Source: a virus | Reading direction: 5' to 3' (one strand) | IMG/VR virus record: IMGVR_UViG_3300035698_025578 | Location: 1-37,558 of that record | Length of the DNA stretch: 37,558 nucleotides | In this document: one piece after another, positions 25,266 to 32,936 of the stretch | Layout: the number at the start of each line of letters is the position of its first letter | How positions within the stretch are numbered: the stretch's first letter is position 1 | Notes under the pieces: generated by a model | What the model was told of the DNA's origin: nothing | The model's database searches: none | What the model saw: only the letters and a program-made list of their open reading frames with translations | Made by a program: the position numbers and the translations under genes

Positions 25266-25535
25266 ATGTCAGAAACAAGAGAAAATACAGGTACACTAAA
25301 TAAGAATCTAAAGAAGAAAACCGAAAAATCACCCGATTACGTTGGCAATGTTGTAGTTGATGGCACACCATATGTCCTAGTTGGTTGGGTAAATGAAAAT
25401 CGTGAAACTAAAAAGAAATTCATTAGCTTAGTTTTTAATGTAGATGAAGGTGAACAAGCTAGTTATACACCAAAATCTAAAAACACTAAAAAGGCACCCG
25501 CTGCTGATTTGGATGATGATGATTCACCATTTTAA
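25266..25535 (+). CDS. small protein with SSB-like acidic C-terminal tip
   Basis: An 89-residue protein. The core (N-L-K-K-K-T-E-K-S-P-D-Y-V-G, then V-L-V-G-W-V-N-E, K-K-F-I-S-L) resembles a widespread family of short phage and bacterial proteins with a five-strand-like core. It ends D-L-D-D-D-D-S-P-F, close to the D-D-D-I-P-F tip by which bacterial SSB recruits repair and replication proteins. It is followed at once by DNA ligase. It may be a replication accessory protein; DNA binding is unproven. AGGAG precedes the ATG. Confidence 0.65.
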   Translation: MSETRENTGTLNKNLKKKTEKSPDYVGNVVVDGTPYVLVGWVNENRETKKKFISLVFNVDEGEQASYTPKSKNTKKAPAADLDDDDSPF

Positions 25536-25559
25536 TTAATGATAGACATGAGGATCGAA

Positions 25560-27587
25560 ATGACACAAAAACGAATTGATGAATTAGCGGAATTAATCCG
25601 CTATCATAGTGATCTATATAGCAATGGTAGAATTCCAACTGAAGGCGAGTTAGAATCTATTGAAGATAAAGATTATGATATTTTGGTTGATGAACTTGTG
25701 TCATTAGATCCAGCCCATGAAGTGTTATCTGAACTTAATACACCGCAATTTGGTGAAAAGGTACAGCATACTAAGATATGCGGCAGTTTAGATAAGGTTC
25801 ATACTATTGATGAAATTATTAGTAAATTTAAAGGTCATGAATTATGTATTACGCCGAAGATTGATGGATTAGCGGTAATTAATCGTTACGAATTGGGTAA
25901 ATTGAAATTGTCTGCAACGCGCGGCAACGGACATGAAGGCGAAAACGTCACACCTAATGCTCGCTATGTTAAATCAATTAAGCAAACAATCTTTGATAAT
26001 CATGAATGCGAAGTGCGTGGCGAATGCATAATTTACAAAGAAAACTTTTTTGGTATTTTAGACAAGCAAGGTTTTAAGAATCCTAGGGGAACCGCTTCCG
26101 GTTCTCTTCGTCAAAAAGATCCAAAAATAACAGGTAAAAGAAATCTTGATTTTATTGCATATGATTTATTGTTGAATATACCGGTTGAAACATATTCAGC
26201 AAAATTAGAATACCTAAAGATTTTAGGTTTTAAAGTTCCGCCAGTGTATGTAATTCCTTGTGAAGTTGAGCAATTAAATTCAGTGCTTAAGCAAATTAAA
26301 GGGGATAGCGGCAAAACACCATATGAAATTGATGGCGCTGTGGTGCGAGTTAATAATTTAAAAGTTTATAATGAATTAGGCTCATCCAGAAAAAATCCAA
26401 AAGGTGCAGTTGCATTTAAGTATTATACTGATCAAGCAATTTCAACAGTTGATGACATTGAATGGACAGTTTCACGACTTGGTCGTATTGTTCCCGTAGC
26501 GTTGATCCATCCAACAACACTAAATGATACCACTGTTTCCCGAGTAACTCTTAACAATTACAAATGGATCAAAGATCGTGATATCAAAATTCTCGATACA
26601 ATCAAATTTGAAAAGGCGAATGAAATCATTCCTAAAATTGTTGAGGTTGTTCAAAGGCCTGCGGACCGCTATATTAATACACCAACTCATTGCAAAGACT
26701 GTAATGCTGAACTCATCGAGAAGGGTGTAGATTTGTTGTGTAATAATCCATTATGTGGATTGAAGATTAATAAGAAAATCGAGTATATTCTACGAGAACT
26801 AAACTGCAAAGGTATTTCAGGAAAAACTATTCAGCGGCTTGTTGAAAAGGATGTAATTACTGAACTTTGGGATATTTTTGACATATCTGCAACAGAATTG
26901 CGAGAAGCAGGGTTTGCTGCTACTGGTACAAAAAATCTCATTCAGCAAATAAATAAAATGTTAACTACACCTACTGAACTTGAAACTATTTATAGTTGTT
27001 TAGGTATTAAGGGGTGGGGTTCTGATTTGTTTAAGAAGATCGAAGGTCCTCTTGAAAAAATTACAAAAGTACTTAGTTCCGATATGGATTATACTGACGT
27101 AAGAATTGAATTATGTAACAAGTCTGATTTACAAAACGAATTAGTTGCATGTGAAAAGATTGGTCCAAAACGAGCTACTGAACTGATTGAAAATATTACA
27201 CAAAATAAAAATATTGAATTATTTAGAGCTTTTTATTCGAGATTGTCTCTGAAGCCAAAATCTGTCGGGGGCATATTAAATGGTAAAACATTTTGTGTCA
27301 CAGGCTCATTGGATGTACCGCGCAAAACACTCAAAGATATCATTGAGAAAAATGGCGGACTATTCAAAAAAGGTATTTCCAAAGATCTCGATTATTTGAT
27401 AGCTGGCAGGGATTGCGGAAGTAAGCTCGAAAAGGCCAGATCGTATGGTGTTAAGTGTATAAGCGCGGTTGAGCTGAATCTGATGTTGAATAATCAGGTT
27501 AGTGAAATAGCTGAATTTACTCGTACAAAAAAGACTGATAAAAAATCCGAAAAAAAATGTGAATCTATCGCTGCAGATTTTGTATAA
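25560..27587 (+). CDS. ligA: NAD-dependent DNA ligase
   Basis: Seals nicks using NAD+. From the ATG at 25560 (GAGG at 25551) the protein has 675 residues, the full bacterial length. The adenylation lysine is K100 in P-K-I-D-G. It is followed by S-A-T-R-G-N-G and G-E-C-I, and by the N-P-R-G-T-A-S-G-S-L-R motif. Next come an OB domain, a four-Cys zinc finger (C-K-D-C...L-C-N-N-P-L-C near 380-400), helix-hairpin-helix motifs, and a C-terminal BRCT domain (near 575-655, G-K-T-F-C-V-T-G). T4 itself uses an ATP ligase. In-frame ATGs at 25539 and 25548 are less well placed. Confidence 0.92.
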   Translation: MTQKRIDELAELIRYHSDLYSNGRIPTEGELESIEDKDYDILVDELVSLDPAHEVLSELNTPQFGEKVQHTKICGSLDKVHTIDEIISKFKGHELCITPKIDGLAVINRYELGKLKLSATRGNGHEGENVTPNARYVKSIKQTIFDNHECEVRGECIIYKENFFGILDKQGFKNPRGTASGSLRQKDPKITGKRNLDFIAYDLLLNIPVETYSAKLEYLKILGFKVPPVYVIPCEVEQLNSVLKQIKGDSGKTPYEIDGAVVRVNNLKVYNELGSSRKNPKGAVAFKYYTDQAISTVDDIEWTVSRLGRIVPVALIHPTTLNDTTVSRVTLNNYKWIKDRDIKILDTIKFEKANEIIPKIVEVVQRPADRYINTPTHCKDCNAELIEKGVDLLCNNPLCGLKINKKIEYILRELNCKGISGKTIQRLVEKDVITELWDIFDISATELREAGFAATGTKNLIQQINKMLTTPTELETIYSCLGIKGWGSDLFKKIEGPLEKITKVLSSDMDYTDVRIELCNKSDLQNELVACEKIGPKRATELIENITQNKNIELFRAFYSRLSLKPKSVGGILNGKTFCVTGSLDVPRKTLKDIIEKNGGLFKKGISKDLDYLIAGRDCGSKLEKARSYGVKCISAVELNLMLNNQVSEIAEFTRTKKTDKKSEKKCESIAADFV

Positions 27588-27593
27588 TATATT

Positions 27594-27908
27594 ATGAATA
27601 AAAAGACTAAATCGGACATCATAATCACTGATGAAATGTTAGCAACACCTGTAGATTTGCATTCATGTATGGATGATAACAGAACGGGTGTGAAATTAAA
27701 TAGTGTGGAACGTAGTGATATTTTCACTATGACATTTGAAACAACTATTAACGAAATAAGACATTACGCATGCTGTAAAGTATCGGTTGAAGAAATTTCT
27801 AAATACACTCAACCTGAAGTTGTGCTTTTTGAAATATTTAAACAACTGCAATATCAGGTTAATGTCCATAAAAATTCGATAAAAACACAAGGAGATAATA
27901 ATGACTGA
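27594..27908 (+). CDS. unknown small protein, 104 aa
   Basis: A mixed alpha/beta protein with two adjacent Cys (C-C-K) in the middle. No domain is recognised. There is no clear ribosome site; a TATAAT that overlaps the ligase stop is 7 bp upstream, so the start is uncertain. It overlaps the next gene by 8 bp, which supports its reality. Confidence 0.5.
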   Translation: MNKKTKSDIIITDEMLATPVDLHSCMDDNRTGVKLNSVERSDIFTMTFETTINEIRHYACCKVSVEEISKYTQPEVVLFEIFKQLQYQVNVHKNSIKTQGDNND

Positions 27909-28194
27909 ACAGGTTGAAAACACAGAAGAACTGAAAACTGCATCTAAGGTTTGCAAAACATTGATGTTTAAGAACGCTGATCAATACGGTGAATGGATTG
28001 ATGCGCTAATAAGCACTATGGAAACACATGGTAAAACTATTGGTGATTTGCTTGACTATGAACCAACGAATTTTCCGGTTATTATTGGATTCGGTTGGGA
28101 CGATGAAAATCCAGAAGAAGATGATATGGTTATAATTGAATGTAATGATATAACGGTAATCACATGTCAAAAAGAAGACCTAATACAAAAATAA
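27901..28194 (+). CDS. unknown acidic small protein, 97 aa
   Basis: A strongly acidic protein with a helical first half and a beta-rich second half (P-V-I-I-G-F-G-W, then E-N-P-E-E-D-D). Strong AAGGAG site. No family is recognised; acidic early phage proteins of this size often bind host proteins, but nothing specific can be said. Confidence 0.6.
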   Translation: MTEQVENTEELKTASKVCKTLMFKNADQYGEWIDALISTMETHGKTIGDLLDYEPTNFPVIIGFGWDDENPEEDDMVIIECNDITVITCQKEDLIQK

Positions 28195-28217
28195 CAAAAA
28201 CTTAAAGGAGTTTAATT

Positions 28218-28835
28218 ATGTTTGTAGTTGTAGAAGGTGCTAATGGATCAGGAAAAACATCTATTATTGCCAAATTTGCAGAAGATGGTATTAAGACACT
28301 GTTTAGCCCGGGTTCAACTGAACTTTCAAAATATTTGCGACCTCTGTGTCGCGGCACTGACGAATGGGTTGGTGTAGATAAACATATGCAATTTTTAGGT
28401 TTTAGTTTGGCAAGAGTTGATGAATATCTAAAATTGGTTCATGGAAGAGATGAACTTATTGTTACTGATCGATGGTGGACAAGTACCTTTTGTTATCAGT
28501 GTGGTATTGAAGGTTTTAGTATTGAATATTTAAAAAATACTATTCATCCAGATGAAAAAATTGACAGAGTTTATATTTTAACAGCAGATGATGATATTTT
28601 GCTTAAACGGATGTTAAATGAACGAAAAAAAAATCCCGCACACAAATTGTGTAAATGGACATCCGATAAAAGTTTAATGAGTCGTATTAATCGATTATAC
28701 GTTGAAGATCTTTATGTGTTTTTGCTGAATTGTATGAACATAGAAGTTAGACTAATTGATACAACAAATTTAACTATTGATGAAGTTTATAATAAAATTC
28801 GTAAAGATTTAGATATTGATCATGCTAATGATTAA
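28218..28835 (+). CDS. thymidylate kinase-like kinase, second copy
   Basis: A 205-residue P-loop kinase: Walker A E-G-A-N-G-S-G-K-T-S at 6-15, then P-G-S-T-E-L and D-R-W-W near 85-88 (DR-Y/W motif), and a lid with R-M-L-N-E-R. Length matches bacterial Tmk. It is unlike the kinase at 8129 beyond the fold, so the two may serve different substrates (dTMP versus hydroxymethyl-dCMP). AAAGGAG precedes the ATG. Confidence 0.75.
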   Translation: MFVVVEGANGSGKTSIIAKFAEDGIKTLFSPGSTELSKYLRPLCRGTDEWVGVDKHMQFLGFSLARVDEYLKLVHGRDELIVTDRWWTSTFCYQCGIEGFSIEYLKNTIHPDEKIDRVYILTADDDILLKRMLNERKKNPAHKLCKWTSDKSLMSRINRLYVEDLYVFLLNCMNIEVRLIDTTNLTIDEVYNKIRKDLDIDHAND

Positions 28836-29131
28836 TCAAAAAAAATAACAATGATCCCAGAAATACACCTTTAGACCTAAAAAAAGAAAATTTTTCATAT
28901 GTTAATGCTATATCTCATCAGGTACATCATGTTATTTATAAGACAAATGATGATTTTTCAAACGAAATAGCATTGATATCCAAAGAGATAGATTTTGAGT
29001 TGGAAAAAAAGCAAAAACAATTTGATAAGGTGAATAAAACAATTAGATTCGAAAACAATTTTTTGTGGTTATATTATGTGCTTTTCGTCGTTGAATTTTT
29101 TTATATTTTGCAAAGTTTTATGCACCCATAA
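28832..29131 (+). other. open frame without a normal start, predicted C-terminal membrane helix
   Basis: A 99-codon open frame overlaps the kinase stop. It has no ATG upstream of its coding-like part; the first start-type codon is a TTG near 28967. The encoded sequence looks real: N-F-S-Y-V-N-A-I, a charged helix (E-L-E-K-K-Q-K-Q-F-D-K-V) and a membrane segment (F-L-W-L-Y-Y-V-L-F-V-V-E-F). It could be a small membrane protein using an unusual start, a gene that lost its start, or a frameshifted remnant. Confidence 0.4.
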
Positions 29132-29169
29132 TGTAAATAAACTTAGTATAAAAGATTTAAAAATATTCA

Positions 29170-29208
29170 AATGCGCACTCGTGTTCCACTCCTTTGGGGT
29201 GTCGCATT
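29170..29208 (+). ncRNA. structured RNA segment before terminator
   Basis: Outer stem 29170-29175 with 29203-29208 (AATGCG/CGCATT) encloses a hairpin of 6 bp (29187-29192 with 29196-29201). It lies 2 bp before a strong terminator, so it would form the 3' end of the transcript. May be a small RNA or a 3' end stabiliser. Confidence 0.4.
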
Positions 29209-29210
29209 GA

Positions 29211-29244
29211 AAATAGGAAATATTTCGATATTTCCTATTTTTTT
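29211..29244 (+). terminator. intrinsic terminator with TTCG tetraloop
   Basis: A perfect 13-bp stem (29211-29223 with 29228-29240) closed by TTCG and followed by T-rich sequence to 29244. It separates the kinase operon from the next early gene. Confidence 0.9.
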
Positions 29245-29245
29245 G

Positions 29246-29274
29246 TGTACATCAAAGCATATTTTTGGTATAAT
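29246..29274 (+). promoter_or_regulatory. early promoter of the Cys/His repeat protein
   Basis: TGTACA, 17 bp ending TGG, TATAAT; 51 bp before the ATG, overlapping the end of the terminator's T tract. Confidence 0.8.
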
Positions 29275-29325
29275 AGATAGCATAAGTTAATTATAACGAA
29301 AAAATAATCAGGAAAGAAGGACAAT

Positions 29326-29595
29326 ATGAGTTCAAGTAGATGCCGGTTTTGTGGGTCGTCGAGTTTTGGAACGGGTTGTCCATATAGCCCAACAGGTTAT
29401 CATGAGCACTCAGGTGATTCTAAGAAGTGTGAGTACTGTAATTCATCATCATATGGTACAGGCTGCGCATATAGCACTGCAGCAAAAAAGGTTCATCGTC
29501 ATGGCCCAGGAGATGGTAAGTGCCGTTGGTGTGGTGGAAAGAACGTATCAGGCTCAGGATGTGCGTATAGCCCTACAAAATTTCATGAAGCATAG
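29326..29595 (+). CDS. early protein with three Cys/His zinc-ribbon-like repeats
   Basis: An 89-residue protein made of three units of about 28 residues. Each reads C-x2-C, then G-[TS]-G-C-x-Y-S, then a His: C-R-F-C...G-C-P-Y-S...H; C-E-Y-C...G-C-A-Y-S...H; C-R-W-C...G-C-A-Y-S...H. Each unit could hold one zinc (CCCH or CCCC-like). It has its own strong early promoter and an AAGGA site. Function is unknown; nucleic-acid or host-protein binding is plausible. An overlapping frame at 29351 is a shadow. Confidence 0.75.
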   Translation: MSSSRCRFCGSSSFGTGCPYSPTGYHEHSGDSKKCEYCNSSSYGTGCAYSTAAKKVHRHGPGDGKCRWCGGKNVSGSGCAYSPTKFHEA

Positions 29596-29644
29596 TCTAT
29601 ACGGACACTAGTGGACACAGATGGACAAAACATAAAAATAGTGT

Positions 29645-29673
29645 TGTACAAAATTAGAAAATTTTGTTATAAT
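29645..29673 (+). promoter_or_regulatory. early promoter
   Basis: TGTACA, 17 bp, TATAAT; 26 bp before the next ATG. Confidence 0.75.
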
Positions 29674-29699
29674 AGATCCAGATAAAGGAAATATATAAT

Positions 29700-29933
29700 A
29701 TGAATATTAGAAGAAATAGATTTGACGCTGCGCAAGATAAAAGGAATGCCGTAAATTCTGCCGATAAAGCCAATGAAGTATGTGATTCGATGGATGTTCG
29801 TATAGCTATTATGAAACGCGTTGAGAATGGTGAAATAACTTTGATTGAAGCACAAACTGAATTGAAAAAAATTAAGCGTAAAGGTAAAAAGAACGGCATA
29901 CCAACACGGTCTCAAGTATATAATCGTTCATAG
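29700..29933 (+). CDS. small basic protein, 77 aa
   Basis: A helical, basic protein (I-R-R-N-R at the start, K-K-I-K-R-K-G-K-K near the end) with a central helix-turn-helix-like stretch (V-E-N-G-E-I-T-L-I-E-A-Q). No family is recognised. It has its own early promoter and an AAAGGA site. Two long minus-strand frames over it are shadows. Confidence 0.6.
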   Translation: MNIRRNRFDAAQDKRNAVNSADKANEVCDSMDVRIAIMKRVENGEITLIEAQTELKKIKRKGKKNGIPTRSQVYNRS

Positions 29934-29961
29934 ATTTTAAACAAAAGCAAAGTACGTGAAA

Positions 29962-30543
29962 ATGAAATATAACAACATACTTGTACTAAATAAATCATGG
30001 TGTCCTGTACAAATAATTATATATAAGCGAGCATTAGCTGAATTATATACCGATAAAGCTCATGCATTGGATTTGGATTTCGTATCATATGATTATGAAA
30101 ATTGGTTAAACTTTTCCAAAAAGGATCGCCGGTTTAATAGTCTACACACAATAGATAATAGGGTTTGCATACCTGAAATTATTGTTCTTACTAGATCTAA
30201 TAAATTACCAAGACGTGACGTAAAATATAGTCGTCAGAGTGTTTTTGGACGAGATAATTTTACTTGTCAATACTGTGGAAAACACTTCCAGAAGGATCAG
30301 TTGACTATTGATCATGTATACCCTAGGTGTTTAGGTGGAAGGAGCACCTGGGACAACGTGACCACGGCTTGTAAGGTCTGTAATGGCAAAAAGGGTTGTA
30401 AACCTTTAAATGAATCAGGGCTTACGCTTTTAAAGCTTCCATCAAAACCAAAATGGGTTGGTGTTGCATCAAATACTCACCCTACCAAGTTTTGTAAAAG
30501 TTGGGTTCACTTTTTAGATAAAGTTAGTATGGAGGAAGTATGA
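29962..30543 (+). CDS. HNH endonuclease
   Basis: A 193-residue HNH protein. C-Q-Y-C-G-K near 95-100, D-H-V near 110-112 with the first catalytic His, W-D-N-V near 122-125, and C-K-V-C-N close the zinc-bound fold. It is the full-length form with an N-terminal domain (V-L-N-K-S-W...) common to bacterial stand-alone HNH enzymes, so it may be a housekeeping phage nuclease rather than a homing enzyme. A GTG at 29956 is an alternative start. It overlaps the next gene by 4 bp. Confidence 0.8.
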   Translation: MKYNNILVLNKSWCPVQIIIYKRALAELYTDKAHALDLDFVSYDYENWLNFSKKDRRFNSLHTIDNRVCIPEIIVLTRSNKLPRRDVKYSRQSVFGRDNFTCQYCGKHFQKDQLTIDHVYPRCLGGRSTWDNVTTACKVCNGKKGCKPLNESGLTLLKLPSKPKWVGVASNTHPTKFCKSWVHFLDKVSMEEV

Positions 30544-31067
30544 AAAGTGTGATAATTCCGCCTGATATATTTAAGAGTTGTGAAAACTTTGCAAATACTT
30601 ACCACGTTCCTGAGGAGAAATCCTCATGGAAACGTGTAGCGAAATTCAATAAGGCTGATCCGTATAGACATTTAAGAATTGGAATGCTTGGAGAGGCAGC
30701 ATTTGCTATTGAAATGGGTTTGCATTTTACGTTAACACCAGAAGATAAATTTAATGATCATGATTTTGTGTTAAAGTCGGGTGTAACAGTTAATGTTAAG
30801 ACAGCTATGAAAGCATATGGTGTTGGTTTGATCCGTGGAATGTCACAATATGGCAAAAGAATTGAATTAAAAAGTGATATTTACGTGTTTTGTTATCTGG
30901 ATAGAGAAAATTTAATACAAAAATGTGCAGAAATTGTGATAGTTGGATTTCAGACAAAAACTAATATTTTAAAAACATCATTAGTTCCTGCATTACGGGG
31001 TTCGCACTTAAACTATTCAATCGCGTACAGTAACACACAAAATATAGATGAATTGCATAATTTTTAA
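30540..31067 (+). CDS. PD-(D/E)XK-like nuclease, putative
   Basis: A 175-residue protein with G-E52 in a helix (L-G-E-A-A-F), D75 in H-D-F, and N-V-K87 followed by T. This is the order of a PD-(D/E)XK core, but with Asn where D/E is usual, so catalytic activity is uncertain. Its start overlaps the HNH stop (ATGA), with GGAGG upstream, so the two are probably co-translated. Confidence 0.5.
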   Translation: MKSVIIPPDIFKSCENFANTYHVPEEKSSWKRVAKFNKADPYRHLRIGMLGEAAFAIEMGLHFTLTPEDKFNDHDFVLKSGVTVNVKTAMKAYGVGLIRGMSQYGKRIELKSDIYVFCYLDRENLIQKCAEIVIVGFQTKTNILKTSLVPALRGSHLNYSIAYSNTQNIDELHNF

Positions 31068-31123
31068 TGAAAAAAGTGATAAATAATTCTAAATTAACGG
31101 ATTAAATGTTTGGAGATTAAATT

Positions 31124-31669
31124 ATGGCCTCAAGTAAATTTATCAATGCATATCTAGATGTTTGCAAAGGTAGTACATATGCTCTAGCTAAAGAAGATAC
31201 TAAAAAGCCAAAAACTCTTAGCATTGTTGAATCATACCTACAAATGTTGGCACCTCAAAAGAAACAAGCGATACAATTAACTGATTTCATCAATCAATAT
31301 GCAGATATTTATGAATCCATAAACGAAAAAGATCCGTTATTTCTTCTAGATTGTATTTTCCTTTTTGTTAGATTTTTAGAAGGCTCTCATCCAGATATGT
31401 CCAATCCAATTAAAGAAGCATATATTCTGTATCGAAATTCCTTTGGTGTAGAAGATATTGCAAATAATCTGCAAAATTATTATTTGTCTGTTTTTAAACT
31501 AGTTACTGGATTCGGTGTCAATAGATTCTATACCGAAAAGGAATTTAAATCCGCATGGGCTATGGCATTAGCAAACGGCGTTCTGCCCCTTGCGCAAATA
31601 GTTGATAATCGCGAAAACGTTTCTACTAAACCAGCTCAACAGGATACACCAAACAAAATATTTAATTAA
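31124..31669 (+). CDS. unknown helical protein, 181 aa
   Basis: A largely helical protein with a hydrophobic central stretch (L-F-L-L-D-C-I-F-L-F-V) too interrupted to be a clear membrane helix, and a polar Gln/Pro tail. No domain is recognised. A GGAG site precedes the ATG. It is followed 20 bp later by another unknown gene. Confidence 0.6.
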   Translation: MASSKFINAYLDVCKGSTYALAKEDTKKPKTLSIVESYLQMLAPQKKQAIQLTDFINQYADIYESINEKDPLFLLDCIFLFVRFLEGSHPDMSNPIKEAYILYRNSFGVEDIANNLQNYYLSVFKLVTGFGVNRFYTEKEFKSAWAMALANGVLPLAQIVDNRENVSTKPAQQDTPNKIFN

Positions 31670-31689
31670 TATTAAAATAGGAAAAAATT

Positions 31690-32388
31690 ATGGCAAAAAT
31701 GACACACCTGCATATGAATGAAATGATGAAAAAGACTTGCGGAGTTTTACGTAAAGAATCCGCAGAATTTTATCGTGGAGACACAAAATTATCAAATGAA
31801 AAAAAGGAAAAAAAGGAATATTTTTTACCGATTAAGGTGGATAGATTAGAATTTCATAATGGAAAAGCGGCATATAAAGAGTTTAAAAAGCTTTGTGCTA
31901 AAAATAATTGCACATGCGGAGTTGATGAACGTGATCCGAAGCATAATGTGTTTTATGGTTGGATTCAAGGGGATGAAGAAGATATTATTAAAGTATTGAC
32001 TGCACCGGATTGGGGAATATTTGATGATGAAGCTGAAGCATGGCAGCATCTTAGTAAAAATCAGATAGATACTGGAGATGATGTTAAGTCACAAAAAGGA
32101 AGTCAGGATTGGCGTGAGGCAAAAAAAGCCAAATGGGCAAAACGTTTTGAATCTGAAGAAGATACTTTAAATGAACCACCTGATAATAGAGCTTCTTTAG
32201 CAAAATTCCAAAAGGAATTTAATAAGGTTTATTCAGCTTTACAAAAAATCGAAAAAATACTGAATAGTGATAGATGGACTGAATGGGCTGAAACGGATAA
32301 TGATGATTTAATGGATCATCTTGATGATACTCGCAATGTATTTAATCATGTTATGGATGAATGTCAAGGCATATACCACGCGCTATAA
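31690..32388 (+). CDS. unknown charged protein, 232 aa
   Basis: A highly charged protein. The region 45-115 is mixed alpha/beta, with C-T-C-G near 76-79. The region 130-232 is helical, with possible coiled coil (A-L-Q-K-I-E-K-I-L). No family is recognised. AGGA precedes the ATG. It is the last protein gene before a terminator and the RNA region. Confidence 0.6.
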   Translation: MAKMTHLHMNEMMKKTCGVLRKESAEFYRGDTKLSNEKKEKKEYFLPIKVDRLEFHNGKAAYKEFKKLCAKNNCTCGVDERDPKHNVFYGWIQGDEEDIIKVLTAPDWGIFDDEAEAWQHLSKNQIDTGDDVKSQKGSQDWREAKKAKWAKRFESEEDTLNEPPDNRASLAKFQKEFNKVYSALQKIEKILNSDRWTEWAETDNDDLMDHLDDTRNVFNHVMDECQGIYHAL

Positions 32389-32414
32389 AAATAAACATAG
32401 CTCAAACATTTATG

Positions 32415-32444
32415 AATGCATATCTTAATTGATATGCATTTTTT
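32415..32444 (+). terminator. intrinsic terminator
   Basis: A 10-bp stem (32415-32424 with 32431-32440) with a 6-nt loop and a T-run, 26 bp after the preceding stop. Confidence 0.85.
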
Positions 32445-32550
32445 ATGTTTTTTTGTGAATTTTATTAGTAAAACATGTAAATAAACATGTAAGTTAAATT
32501 AGAAATAGGAAATGATTTTGTTAAGACAGATTACAAGTTATAATATATGT

Positions 32551-32647
32551 TCGCATGCCCAACCAACAGATTTGGGGGAACGCGTGCGTCAAGCGGCTGA
32601 ATAACATCACTTTACATTAGTCGCGCATCTCAAGATGCGCTTTTTTT
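32551..32647 (+). ncRNA. small RNA gene with own promoter and terminator
   Basis: A TATAAT at 32539-32544 starts the unit (the -35 is poor). A 7-bp stem (32552-32558 with 32582-32588) encloses a CCAA/TTGG stem. An unpaired stretch leads to a terminator hairpin (32623-32629 with 32634-32640) and seven T. No open frame or tRNA fold fits. The transcript would be about 95 nt. Other sequence from 32445 to 32538 shows no gene. Confidence 0.6.
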
Positions 32648-32659
32648 ATAATTTTTTAG

Positions 32660-32688
32660 TATACAAACCTGCGCATTTTTGGTAAAAT
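32660..32688 (+). promoter_or_regulatory. promoter upstream of the tRNA array
   Basis: TATACA, 17 bp ending TGG, TAAAAT, directly after the small-RNA terminator. Confidence 0.6.
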
Positions 32689-32708
32689 AGATTTAGAAAC
32701 AGAGTAAT

Positions 32709-32720
32709 TGTTCTTTAACA
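32709..32720 (+). promoter_or_regulatory. boxA-like antitermination element
   Basis: TGTTCTTTAACA differs at one position from the boxA of gammaproteobacterial rRNA operons (TGCTCTTTAACA). It lies downstream of a promoter and upstream of a long untranslated tRNA array, the place such an element works. Confidence 0.55.
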
Positions 32721-32762
32721 TGTAAGATGAAATTTAAAAGTGAAATTAAAATCACTTTATAT

Positions 32763-32791
32763 TGTACAGCAACACTGAGTTGTGGTATAAT
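32763..32791 (+). promoter_or_regulatory. main promoter of tRNA array 1
   Basis: TGTACA, 17 bp ending TGG, TATAAT; 65 bp before the first tRNA. Confidence 0.75.
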
Positions 32792-32825
32792 AGTTACATA
32801 TTAAGAAGCAAAGGCTTCTAACAAC

Positions 32826-32851
32826 GATCTTTGAAAATTGAATAGTGAATA
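32826..32851 (+). repeat. rRNA-leader-like 26-bp element, copy 1
   Basis: A 26-bp stretch containing CTTTGAAAATTGAATAGTGA is repeated exactly at 35668-35693, each time between a promoter and RNA genes. It resembles the boxA-type leader of bacterial rRNA operons. Confidence 0.75.
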
Positions 32852-32855
32852 AATT

Positions 32856-32927
32856 GCGGGAGTGGTGAATAAATCACATCTAGATTTCCATCTAGAAGTT
32901 GCAGGTAATACCCTGCCTCCTGCTCCA
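32856..32927 (+). tRNA. tRNA-Gly(TCC)-like, irregular
   Basis: Acceptor GCGGGAG pairs with CTCCTGC; discriminator T and encoded CCA fit Gly. The anticodon loop has 8 nt (or 6 with an extra pair), reading TTCCA with U33 and A37. The D-loop lacks GG and the T-loop lacks TTC. Confidence 0.55.
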
Positions 32928-32936
32928 ATTTAATAA

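Noticed and set aside
28851-28874. Short frame from ATG at 28851
   Set aside because: Only seven codons, no ribosome site; the overlapping startless frame is more coding-like.
29351-29611. Overlapping plus-strand frame over the Cys/His repeat gene
   Set aside because: The Cys/His frame has a clear repeat logic, promoter and ribosome site; the other frame is explained by repeat-driven composition.
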